Below are positions 46,568-54,560 of a stretch of DNA of 64,000 nt, piece by piece. Within the stretch, counting starts at the first letter, position 1; each line of letters opens with the position of its first letter. Source of the stretch: Oleispirillum sp965228165 (GTDB lineage Bacteria > Pseudomonadota > Alphaproteobacteria > Rhodospirillales > Rhodospirillaceae); contig CBDDHB010000003.1 of the NCBI GenBank assembly GCA_965228165.1, positions 1,488,001-1,552,000 on the forward strand. The letters run 5' to 3'. The notes beneath the pieces are model-generated. The model was not told the origin of the DNA, ran no database searches, and saw only the letters and a program-made list of their open reading frames with translations. Position numbers and translations under genes: made by a program.

Positions 46568-47943
46568 ACCGGACCCTGCCGCCGCCGTTGCGGGAAGTCT
46601 GGATGCAGTCGGTCAAGGCGTTGTCGGACAATCGCCCCGCCGACGCCGCCAATCTGTTGCAGCGCATCCTGCGCGCCGCGCCGGGCCATGCCCCGGGGTG
46701 GAACAATCTGGGGGTCGCCCTGCGCCGTCTGAAGCGCTGGGAAGCGGCGGCGGCCAGTTTTTCGCGCGGCATCGCCCTGGCGGGCGGCGATACCGAGGCG
46801 GCGTATTCCAACCTTGGCAATTCGCTGCGCGACCTTGGCCGTTTCGCCGAGGCGGAGGCCGCCTTCCGCCGCGCCATCGACCGGGGCGGCAGCCCCGGCA
46901 CCCGCTACAACTTCAGCCTGCTGCTGCGCGACATGAACCGGGTCGACGAGGCCCTCGCCCTGATCGATCCGGTGATCGCGGCGGACTCCGGCAACCGCTC
47001 CTACCTGTGGGACTATTCCCTGATGCTGTTGCAGAAGGGGCGATGGGTGGAAGGTTTCGAGGCCTACGAGGCGCGCTGGTCCCTGCCCGGCGTGCCGCCG
47101 CTTGCCTCCGACCGGTCGTTGTGGGACGGCTCGCCGCTGGCCGGAAGAACCCTGCTGCTGCTGAGCGAACAGGGGATGGGCGACGCCATCCAGTTCGCCC
47201 GCTACCTGCCGTTGATCGACCGCGACGGCGGACGCATCGCGATGCAGCTTCGCCCGCCGCTGCTGCCCCTGTTCGCCGCCGCGCCCGCGCTGACCGGGGT
47301 TGATCTGACGGCGATGGGCGGCGCGTTGCCGCCGCACGACGTGTGCCTGCCGCTGCTCAGTCTGCCGCGGGTGCTGAAGGCCAGGCCGGAGACCCTGCCT
47401 CCGCCTCTCGCCTTCGATCTGCCGCAAGACCGGCTGGCCGAGGCGGCGAAGGCCTTTCCGCCGCGCCTCGGTCGCCGCCGCGTCGGCATCGTCTGGGCGG
47501 GCAGCCCGGGGCACCGCAACGACCGCAACCGTTCCGCCGATCTGTCCGCCTTCCGCTCCCTGTTCGCCGATCCGGGCCTGGACCTGTACAGTTTCCAGGT
47601 CGGCGATCGGGCGCGCGATCTGGCGGTCAGCGGTCTGGGGGCTTTGGTCTCCGACCTGTCGGGGCGGATATCCGATTTCCGCGACACCGCGATCCTGCTG
47701 CGGCAGATCGACCTTCTGGTGGCGGTGGACACCGGCCCGGTGCACTTGGCGGGCAGTCTGGGGGTGCCGACGGTGGTGGTGATGCCCTTCGCGGTGGACT
47801 GGCGCTGGGGCGAGGACGGCGAGACGACGCCGTGGTATGCCTCCCTCCGCCTGGTTCGCCAGCCGACCCAGGGCGACTGGGACGGGGCGTTCGTGCGGGC
47901 GATGGCGGCGATTGCGGCGGTGCCGCGCAAGAAGGAGGACTGA
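46564..47943 (+). CDS. TPR protein with GT9/OGT-like glycosyltransferase domain
   Basis: 459 residues. N-terminal TPRs (about 10-175, GHAPGWNNLGVALRRLKRWE; AYSNLGNSLRDLGRFAEAEAAFRRAI) are followed by a C-terminal GT-B half resembling glycosyltransferase family 9 and O-GlcNAc-like domains (LLLLSEQGMGDAIQFARYLP; VGIVWAGSPGHRNDRNRS; VDTGPVHLAGSLGVPTVVVMP). Such fusions are common near flagellin or envelope glycosylation loci. The acceptor is unknown. The start overlaps the upstream TPR gene. Confidence 0.88.
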   Translation: MNRTLPPPLREVWMQSVKALSDNRPADAANLLQRILRAAPGHAPGWNNLGVALRRLKRWEAAAASFSRGIALAGGDTEAAYSNLGNSLRDLGRFAEAEAAFRRAIDRGGSPGTRYNFSLLLRDMNRVDEALALIDPVIAADSGNRSYLWDYSLMLLQKGRWVEGFEAYEARWSLPGVPPLASDRSLWDGSPLAGRTLLLLSEQGMGDAIQFARYLPLIDRDGGRIAMQLRPPLLPLFAAAPALTGVDLTAMGGALPPHDVCLPLLSLPRVLKARPETLPPPLAFDLPQDRLAEAAKAFPPRLGRRRVGIVWAGSPGHRNDRNRSADLSAFRSLFADPGLDLYSFQVGDRARDLAVSGLGALVSDLSGRISDFRDTAILLRQIDLLVAVDTGPVHLAGSLGVPTVVVMPFAVDWRWGEDGETTPWYASLRLVRQPTQGDWDGAFVRAMAAIAAVPRKKED

Positions 47944-47947
47944 AGGG

Positions 47948-48619
47948 GTGTCCCTGGCGGATCATGTCAGCGCGCTGCTGGAAAAGGAAATCGTCCTGGG
48001 AGAGATCGCTCCCGGCGTGCATTTGGACGAGGGCAGCCTGGCGGCGCGCTTCGGCACCTCGCGCACCCCGGTGAGGGAAGCGCTGACCCGTCTGTCGGTC
48101 AGCGGTCTGGTGGAGCTTCGTCCCCGCCGCGGCGCGGTGGTCGCCGCGATCTCCGACGCGACGATGGCGCAGCGCTTCGAGGCCCTGGCCGGGCTGGAGG
48201 GATTGTGCGCCCACTATGCGGCGCTGCGCATGGACGACGAGGAACGCCTGGCCCTGCGCGACGCCCACCGCCGTTGCCTGGGTCCGGCGGCGGCGGGGGA
48301 CTATTTGCGCTATGACGCCGCCGACATGATCTTCCACCGCCTGATCCTGGAAGGTTGCCGCAACGATCTTCTGGTCGAGCATACCCTCGCGGTGCGCCGT
48401 CTGCTCAAACCGTGGCGGCGGTTGCAGTTCCATGCGCCGGGGAGGGTCGAGGCGTCGATCGTCGAGCACGAGGAGATCATCGCCGCCTTCGCCGCCCGCG
48501 ACCCGGAACGGGCGGAGCGTCTGGTCCGCGCCCACGTCGAGCGGCAGGGCCGCGCCGCCGACCGTCTGGCCGATGTCAGTCGATGCCGTTGTTCGGCAGG
48601 GGAACCACCACCTGCTTGA
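47948..48619 (+). CDS. GntR-family (FadR subfamily) transcriptional regulator
   Basis: 223 residues from GTG 47948, just after the glycosyltransferase stop. The winged helix has LDEGSLAARFGTSRTPVREALTRLSVSGLVELRPRRGAVV, the GntR signature. The C-terminal FCD domain has the metal/ligand histidines in YDAADMIFHRLILEG and VEHEEIIAAF. FCD regulators sense small organic acids. The last 15 codons (SRCRCSAGEPPPA) look unnatural and overlap the decayed gene on the other strand. Confidence 0.88.
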   Translation: MSLADHVSALLEKEIVLGEIAPGVHLDEGSLAARFGTSRTPVREALTRLSVSGLVELRPRRGAVVAAISDATMAQRFEALAGLEGLCAHYAALRMDDEERLALRDAHRRCLGPAAAGDYLRYDAADMIFHRLILEGCRNDLLVEHTLAVRRLLKPWRRLQFHAPGRVEASIVEHEEIIAAFAARDPERAERLVRAHVERQGRAADRLADVSRCRCSAGEPPPA

Positions 48620-49383
48620 CCACCGGGCGCGGCGCCGGGAAGGATGTTTCCCCAATACTTGGCGTGCGCGGCGTAGCGCACGCCGTTCGCGCCGGTTTCC
48701 GCCACCGCGAAGGGGCCGGTGCCCGAAGGCCGGTCGGCGAAGCGCTCCGGCGTGCCCGCCTTTTTCATCGCCTCGGCCTGCTCGGCGGAGCGGATCGAAG
48801 CGAAATCCATGCTCAGGTTGGCCAGGAACTTCGGGTACGCCATGGTCAGGCGGAAGACGATGCGTTGGTCGCCGTCCTTGGTGATGCTGGCGATCAGGTC
48901 GGGTATGCCGACGGCGGCGAAATCGGCGTGGCCGGAATCCGGGATGCGGTGGAAGGGGTGGCTCGGCACCATCAGCCGGGTGAAGCTGAACAGCACGTCC
49001 TCGGCGGTGAAGACGCGCGTCGGCGCGAAGCCCGGAACCGCGTGGAAGGTGACGCCAGAGCGGAGCTGGAAGACATACTCGCGGCCGTCGTCGGAAACCG
49101 TCCAGCCGGTGGCGAGGCCGGGAACGATGCGGCCGCCGCGCCGGTCGTATTCGACCAGCCGGTCGAATACGTGGCGGCTGGCGATGCCGTTCGGGTCGGC
49201 GGCGGAGGCGAAGGTCGGCGGTATCGGATCGATCCCCTGCGCGACGCAGCCCGGGGTTTCGTCGGCGACCGCGGCGGCGGGCGGCGGCGGCGCGGCCTTG
49301 TCCGAGAACTGTCCGGCGACCAGAGCCAGGACGCCCACCCCGGCGAGGATGATTCCCCCCCTGCCGTATCCCCTGAAGTCCAT
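48576..49383 (-). pseudogene. Family 5 extracellular solute-binding protein, truncated
   Basis: The start at 49383 leads through an N-terminal hydrophobic segment (GGIILAGVGVLALVAGQF) into a dipeptide/oligopeptide-binding domain: SRHVFDRLVEYDRRGGRIVPGLATGW, FTAEDVLFSF, SGTGPFAVAETG, YAAHAKYWG. After about 245 residues the homology stops; the family needs about 500. Just beyond the GGGG near 48655 another frame ends at 48576 (VVKQVVVPLPNNGID). The gene has lost its C-terminal half and probably suffered an indel. It lies 52 bp downstream of cbiO on the same strand. Confidence 0.7.
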
Positions 49384-49435
49384 GATCCGTCCCTCTTCTG
49401 TCAGGGGTTCCTGATGCCCCGTGGGCGCGGGCCGA

Positions 49436-50263
49436 TCAAGCGCCGGGGAAGAGGGCGAGCAGTCCTTCGCGGTCGCGCGGCAGCGGCGCCGCCGGGTCGC
49501 GGCCGGGCAGGCGGCGGGCGATTTCGGCGATCAGGGGAGGGGCGAGGCCGACCTCGGCGAGCAGCGCGGCGTCGAGAAGGATCTCCTCCGCCGCGCCCTG
49601 GCGGAGCACCCGCCCGTCCTTGAACAGGGCCACGTCGTCGGCCCAGGCCCAGGCGAAATCGATGTCGTGGGTGGAAAAGACCAGGGTGGTTCCCGTCGCG
49701 TGCAGTTCGGACAGCGCGGCCAGCAGATGGCGCTCGCCGGAGGGGTCCAGGCCGGCGGTGGGCTCGTCGAGGACCAGAACGGCGGGCCGCATCGCCATGA
49801 TTCCGGCGATGGCGACGCGTTTTTTCTGGCCGAAGCTCAGCATGTGGGTGGGGCGATCGACGACATGCGACAGACGCAGCGCCGCGATCGCCTCGGCGAC
49901 GCGGGTGCGCGCTTCGTCCTCGGAAAGCCCGAGGTTCAGGGGGCCGAACGAGATGTCCTGGCGCACGCTGGCCGAGAACAGTTGATCGTCCGGCTCTTGC
50001 AGGACCAGGCCGACGGTGGCGCGCCAAGCGCGCAAGCCGCTGCGGGTGTGGCTTGCCGCGCGGCCGTCGAGGAGGATTTCGCCGCTCTTCGGGCGCAACG
50101 TGCCGTTCAGGTGCAGCAGCAGGGTGGTCTTGCCCGCGCCGTTCGGTCCCAGAATCGCCAGTCGCCGCCCGCGCCGGATGACGAGGTCGAGCGCCTTCAA
50201 CGCGGCGATGCCCCCGGGATAGTCGAAGCCGATGGCGCGGGCTTCCAGGATCGGGTCAGACAT
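49436..50263 (-). CDS. cbiO: Cobalt/nickel ECF transporter ATPase
   Basis: 275 residues. Walker A is GPNGAGKTT, the Q-loop is VLQEPDDQLFSASV (typical of CbiO/EcfA), the signature is LSFGQKKRVAIAG (the FGQ variant of this family), and Walker B is VLVLDEPTAGLDP. It drives cobalt or nickel uptake with CbiM, CbiN and CbiQ. The start overlaps the cbiQ stop by 8 bp. Confidence 0.95.
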   Translation of the reverse strand: MSDPILEARAIGFDYPGGIAALKALDLVIRRGRRLAILGPNGAGKTTLLLHLNGTLRPKSGEILLDGRAASHTRSGLRAWRATVGLVLQEPDDQLFSASVRQDISFGPLNLGLSEDEARTRVAEAIAALRLSHVVDRPTHMLSFGQKKRVAIAGIMAMRPAVLVLDEPTAGLDPSGERHLLAALSELHATGTTLVFSTHDIDFAWAWADDVALFKDGRVLRQGAAEEILLDAALLAEVGLAPPLIAEIARRLPGRDPAAPLPRDREGLLALFPGA

Positions 50264-51014
50264 GGATCAGCCTTTCCGCCAGCAGGGCGCACCCCAGGGT
50301 CGCCGCCAGCAGCGACACGATCGCGGCGCAGCGCGGGATGGAAACCGGGGGCGCGTCCTCGGGCAGGACCGTCAGGTTGCCGTCGAAGCCGCGCGCCGCC
50401 AGACCGGTCTCCATATGCTGGGCGCGGGTCATGGAACGCTGGAACAGGGCGGCGGCGAGCATTCCCAGCGAGCGCAGGGTCCGTCGCCAGCCGACGTGCC
50501 CCAGCCGCGCCGCCTGCGCCGCGTATCCGGCGGCGGCGGTCTCGGCGACGACGAAGATCAGGCGATAGGTCAGGAGCATAATCTCGATCAGAAACGCGGG
50601 CACGCCGATCCCGCGCAGGCCCGGAATCATCGCATGCACCGGCGTGGTCAGCACCAGAAGGGTCAGGCAGGCGGCGGCGCCCGAGGCGCGGCCCAGCAGG
50701 GCGGCGGCGACCGGCCACTGGTCGGTCCGCCAGGCCAGGACCTGACCGCCGGACGGATCGACGGAAATCATCAGCATCGGCAGGCTGGCGAGCAGAAATC
50801 CCACCGGCAGTCCCAGGACCGCGAAATAGGCGCGCGCCGGAACCCGCGCCGCGCCCAGGGCAAGGGCGGAGGCGACGACCAGCATCAGGGGGCCGGTGGC
50901 GAGCGTCGGTCCTCCCAGGCAGAGGCCGAGACCGCCCAGCGCCAGCAGCAGCTTTTCCGGGGTGGGGCGGCGCGTCCAGCGGTTGGTGTGGGCGATGCGG
51001 TCGATCAGGTACAT
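50256..51014 (-). CDS. cbiQ: Cobalt/nickel ECF transporter T component
   Basis: 252 residues from ATG 51014 (YLIDRIAHTNRW), five membrane helices. It has the two Ala-Arg-Gly coupling motifs of ECF T proteins (QAARLGHVGWRRTLRSLG and TGLAARGFDGN). It couples CbiO to CbiM. It is separated from cbiN by 140 bp that contain a terminator. Confidence 0.93.
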   Translation of the reverse strand: MYLIDRIAHTNRWTRRPTPEKLLLALGGLGLCLGGPTLATGPLMLVVASALALGAARVPARAYFAVLGLPVGFLLASLPMLMISVDPSGGQVLAWRTDQWPVAAALLGRASGAAACLTLLVLTTPVHAMIPGLRGIGVPAFLIEIMLLTYRLIFVVAETAAAGYAAQAARLGHVGWRRTLRSLGMLAAALFQRSMTRAQHMETGLAARGFDGNLTVLPEDAPPVSIPRCAAIVSLLAATLGCALLAERLIHV

Positions 51015-51101
51015 GGGGCGTTGCGGCCGGTTGCGGGGCGAGGTTTTCGTTTTTCCGGCTTCCGCTGTTTCGGTGCAAGGTGTTTCGCACGTCCCGGAAC
51101 G

Positions 51102-51136
51102 AAAAATCCGCCCCGCGCGACGGGCGCGGGGCGGAT
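51102..51136 (-). terminator. Terminator-like hairpin between cbiN and cbiQ
   Basis: Perfect 13-bp stem ATCCGCCCCGCGC/GCGCGGGGCGGAT with a 5-nt loop. On the minus strand it is followed by TTTTTC. It lies inside the cbiMNQO run and should reduce expression of cbiQO or allow attenuation. Confidence 0.75.
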
Positions 51137-51154
51137 ACGGGCGATTCCGTCGGT

Positions 51155-51442
51155 TCAGCCGCGTCGCGTCGCCTGACCGCGTTTGAAGCCGATGTAGTAG
51201 GCCAGAACCCCGGCCCCCAGGGCGGCCTGTAGGGCGAACAGCAGGCTTTCGATTTCGCCGCTCGGCGGTTCCCAGATCGAGCTGAACCACGGTTCGTAGC
51301 CGGGGGCGATTTCGGCGATCACGCCTTCCGCCTGACCGTCGGCGCCGCCGAACTCGGCCTCCGCCAGCGGCAACAGCAGCGGCACGACCACGATCAGCGC
51401 CACCAGGGACATCAGGAAGATGTTGTTGCGCAGGAGCTTCAT
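51155..51442 (-). CDS. cbiN: Cobalt transport accessory protein CbiN
   Basis: 95 residues with two membrane helices (IFLMSLVALIVVVPLLLPLA and LLFALQAALGAGVLAYYIGF) joined by a periplasmic loop containing FGGADGQAEGVI and PWFSSIWEPPSGEIESL, the CbiN pattern. It helps CbiM load the metal. ATG 51442 overlaps the cbiM stop. Confidence 0.93.
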   Translation of the reverse strand: MKLLRNNIFLMSLVALIVVVPLLLPLAEAEFGGADGQAEGVIAEIAPGYEPWFSSIWEPPSGEIESLLFALQAALGAGVLAYYIGFKRGQATRRG

Positions 51443-52113
51443 GCCCGGGCTCCCTCGGAAATCACGTTCAGGTTTTTGAGTTCGCCTTCGCTGTATTTGG
51501 ACAGGAGGTTGATCACCACCACCGTCAGCAAGCCCTCGGCGATCGCCAGGGGGGCCTGGGTGAAGGCGAAAATGCCCAGGAACTTCGCCGCCGAACCGGC
51601 GATGCCCCCGACCGGATCGGGAAAAGCCAGCGCCAGTTGCATCGACGTGGTGCAATAGGTGGCGAAGTCGCCCAGCGCGGCGGCGAGGAAGACCGCGAGT
51701 TGCAGATTGCCGCCCGCCTTGCGGACCGTCTTGTAGACGCCGTAGGACACGAAGGGGCCGACGATGCCCATCGAGAAGACGTTGGCGCCCAGGGTGGTCA
51801 GCCCGCCGTGGGCGAGCAGCAGCGCCTGGAACAGCAGTACGATGGTGCCCATCACCGCCATCACCGAGGGGCCGAACAAAACCGCGCCGAGGCCGGTGCC
51901 GGTGGGGTGGGAGCAGCTGCCGGTGACCGAAGGCATCTTCAGTGCCGAGAGAACGAAGGCGAAAGCCCCGCTGGAGGCCAGCAGCAGCTTGGCGTTCGGA
52001 TGTTCCTCGACGATCTTTTTGACGCGCCAGGCGCCATAGGCAACCACCGGCGCGGAGGCCGCCGTCCACGCCACGCTGTGCGCGGCGGGCAGAAAGCCTT
52101 CCATGATATGCAT
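51439..52113 (-). CDS. cbiM: Cobalt/nickel ECF transporter substrate-binding component
   Basis: 224 residues. ATG 52113 is chosen over 52125 because GGGGG is then correctly spaced and because CbiM must begin Met-His: the N-terminal MHIMEGFLP supplies the metal ligands (amino group, His2). SCSHPTGTGLGAVLFGP supplies further histidine ligands. Seven membrane helices. It is the first gene of cbiMNQO. No cobalamin riboswitch is seen upstream. Confidence 0.95.
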   Translation of the reverse strand: MHIMEGFLPAAHSVAWTAASAPVVAYGAWRVKKIVEEHPNAKLLLASSGAFAFVLSALKMPSVTGSCSHPTGTGLGAVLFGPSVMAVMGTIVLLFQALLLAHGGLTTLGANVFSMGIVGPFVSYGVYKTVRKAGGNLQLAVFLAAALGDFATYCTTSMQLALAFPDPVGGIAGSAAKFLGIFAFTQAPLAIAEGLLTVVVINLLSKYSEGELKNLNVISEGARA

Positions 52114-52209
52114 GTGTACCCCCATTCGAACGAAGGCGCGCCAAAGCGCGCCGCGATAGTCGGCCTGCGGGCCTGTTTAGTCGTCGATCCGGCATCCGGT
52201 CAAGTGTGT

Positions 52210-52246
52210 CGTTATAGAATACCATGATCGGTGTGATTTTATAACG
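52210..52246. promoter_or_regulatory. Dyad between cbiM and the photolyase gene
   Basis: CGTTATA (52210-52216) and its exact reverse complement TATAACG (52240-52246), spacer 23 bp, about 100 bp upstream of cbiM, in an AT-rich stretch. Half-sites far apart suit a tetrameric regulator such as NikR, although the motif is not its E. coli consensus. Confidence 0.45.
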
Positions 52247-52350
52247 TCTTGAGGTTGGGGGCGGTGCTCCTTCGGTGACGGGGCCGTGGCGTCTTGCCGC
52301 CGACTCGCGGCGTCCCCACATCCAGGTGTCCGAAGACGGAGGCAGCGCCC

Positions 52351-53273
52351 GTGGCCGTTCCCTCGATCCTGTGGTTCCGCGACGATCTGCGCCTGTCCGA
52401 CCATGCGGCGCTGGCGGCGGCGGCGCGCGCCGGTCCGGTGGTTCCGGCGTTCGTTCTCGACGGGACGTATTCCGCCCTGGGAGGGGCCGCGAGGTGGTGG
52501 CTGCGCCGGGCGCTGATGGCGCTGGGGGGCGACATCGCGGCGGCGGGCCTGCGCGAGTACGCGACGCGGCGCGATGTTCCCGCCGATCCCGGAACCTCGC
52601 GTTTGTCGCCCGATCTGCGTTGGGGGCACTTGAGCCCCTTCCGGGTCTGGCGGCGGGTGCGCATCGCGATGACCGCTGCCCCGGAGCTGGAGGCGGGGGC
52701 TGGGCCTTTCTGTGGCAACTCGCCTGGCGGGAGTTCGCGCACCACGTTCTGGCCGTCCATCCCGATCTGGCGCGGCGCAACCTGAAATCCGACTTCGACG
52801 CCTTCCCCTGGGCCGACGACGCGGCGGGTCTTCGTCGCTGGCGACGGGGGGCGACCGGCTATCCCCTGGTTGATGCGGCGATGCGCGAACTGTGGACCAC
52901 CGGCTGGATGCACAATCGCGGACGGATGGCGGCGGCGTCGTTCCTGGTCAAGGACCTGCGCTGCGACTGGCGGGCGGGTCTGGCCTGGTTCGACGACACC
53001 CTGGTCGATGCCGATCCGGCGCTCGATCCCTTCGGCTGGCAGTGGGTGGCGGGGTCGGGCGCGGACGCCGCGCCCTATTTCCGGATTTTCAATCCGGTGA
53101 CCCAGGGGTGGCGGTTCGATCCCGGCGGCGTCTATGTCGTCCGTTGGCGTCCGGAACTGGCGGCGCGCGCCTCGGCGGCGCGGCACGACGCGGCGGCGGA
53201 CGCGGTGGTGGACCACGCGGCGGCGCGCATCGCCGCCCTGGCGGCATACCGGACGATGAGGGACGCGGGTTGA
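52351..53273 (+). pseudogene. Deoxyribodipyrimidine photolyase, internally deleted and frameshifted
   Basis: GTG 52351 starts SILWFRDDLRLSDHAALAAA, an unmistakable photolyase N-terminus. After RWWLRRALMALGGDIAAAG the sequence jumps directly to TSRLSPDLRWGHLSP, which normally lies about 150 residues later. At about 52698 a run of five G needs one more to join FLWQLAWREFAHHVL, GYPLVDAAMRELWTTGWMHNRGRM and FGWQWVAGSGADAAPYFRIFNPVTQ. A further stretch of about 25 residues is missing before VVDHAAAR. Much of the antenna/linker region is gone, so no active enzyme is expected. Confidence 0.85.
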
Positions 53274-53442
53274 GATTCGTCTCTTCCGTGTAAGATAAAC
53301 CTGGGATTTTCTGTTATTTTGGGCTTCGACTGTGAAGCCGTTCATGGTTATCGCCTGTGCCGGACCGCAAAATCCGGCTCTTTTGGAGAATTCCGGCGTG
53401 CGACTCCCGGTTCCGGGGCGCGGCGGCGGTGGTGGAGGCAGC

Positions 53443-54549
53443 ATGAAACGCGGTGTGGTGATCGTTTCCGGCGTGGCGGTGGCGTTGACCGGTCTGTTCG
53501 GTTTCGCGGTGGTCCGCGAACGCATGATCGCCAAATTCCTGAAAAACCGGCCCGAGCCGGTGGTCACGGTCGAGGTCAGCAAGGCCGACGACCGGCCCTG
53601 GTCGCGGGCGATCGCCGCCACCGGCAGGCTGGAGGCGGTGAATGGCGTCGATATCGCGGCGGAGGTCTCGGGGCGGGTGGTCTCGATCAGCTTCGAGCCC
53701 GGACGTACCGCCCCCACCGGCGCGGTTCTGGCGCGCCTGGATGCCGACGTCGAGCGCGCCCAGTTGCAATCGGCGCGCGCCCAGGTGCGGCTGAACCGGT
53801 TGACCGCCGAACGCTATCGCAGTCTGCGCCGCACCGATGCCGCCTCGCAGGCGAAGCTGGACGAGGCCGAGGCCAACCTGACGATGTCCGAGGCGGAGGT
53901 GGTTCGCCTGGAACGCACCATCGAGAAGAAAGAAATCAAGGCGCCCTTCCCCGGCATCCTGGGGATCAATCGCCTGGACATCGGCCAGTACGTCACCGCC
54001 GGAACCAAGGTGACGACGGTGCAGGATCTGTCGGAAATGCTGATGGACCTGTCGGTGTCGCAGAAGTTCCTGCCGCAAATCGCGGTGGGCTCGCCGGTGG
54101 TGATCGTGGTCGAGGCCTATCCCGGGCGGGCCTTTTCCGGTCGGTTGACCGCGATCGAGCCCAAGGTCGATGAAAAAAGCGGCCTGATCGCCCTACAGGC
54201 GCGCTTCCCCAACGAGGACGGAGCGCTGCGTCCCGGCATGTACGCCAAGGCGCGCATCCTTCTGCCGTCGGAAGACGGGCACGTGGTGGTGCCGCAGACC
54301 GCGATCAACTATTCGCTCTATGGCGATTTCCTCTATGTGGTGCGCCCCGACGACAAGGGCGAAATGCGCGCCTTCCAGACCGTGGTCAAGGTGATCGACC
54401 GTCATGACAATCTGGCGGCGATCTCCGGCGATGTGCGTCCCGGCGACCAACTGGTGGCGGCGGGCGGGGTGCGCCTGTCCCATGGCTCGAAGGTCAAGGT
54501 GGCCGAAACCCCGGTCCTCAAGGCCATGCCCGCCATCGGTCTGGACTGA
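53443..54549 (+). CDS. RND efflux periplasmic adaptor (membrane fusion) protein
   Basis: 368 residues from ATG 53443 with GGTGGAGG upstream; the longer frame from 53332 adds a Gly-rich stretch without support. An N-terminal anchor (VVIVSGVAVALTGLFGFAV) is followed by the lipoyl halves (AATGRLEAVNGVDIAAEVSGRV; KAPFPGILGINRLDIGQYV), a helical hairpin (about 105-155) and the beta-barrel (YPGRAFSGRLTAIEP). It links the inner-membrane pump to an outer-membrane channel; no TolC-like gene is in view. Confidence 0.93.
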   Translation: MKRGVVIVSGVAVALTGLFGFAVVRERMIAKFLKNRPEPVVTVEVSKADDRPWSRAIAATGRLEAVNGVDIAAEVSGRVVSISFEPGRTAPTGAVLARLDADVERAQLQSARAQVRLNRLTAERYRSLRRTDAASQAKLDEAEANLTMSEAEVVRLERTIEKKEIKAPFPGILGINRLDIGQYVTAGTKVTTVQDLSEMLMDLSVSQKFLPQIAVGSPVVIVVEAYPGRAFSGRLTAIEPKVDEKSGLIALQARFPNEDGALRPGMYAKARILLPSEDGHVVVPQTAINYSLYGDFLYVVRPDDKGEMRAFQTVVKVIDRHDNLAAISGDVRPGDQLVAAGGVRLSHGSKVKVAETPVLKAMPAIGLD

Positions 54550-54560
54550 GGAGCCGGGAC

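Noticed and set aside
52114..52350. Cobalamin or nickel riboswitch before cbiM
   Set aside because: No B12-box or NiCo-motif helices could be found; only the AT-rich dyad is present.
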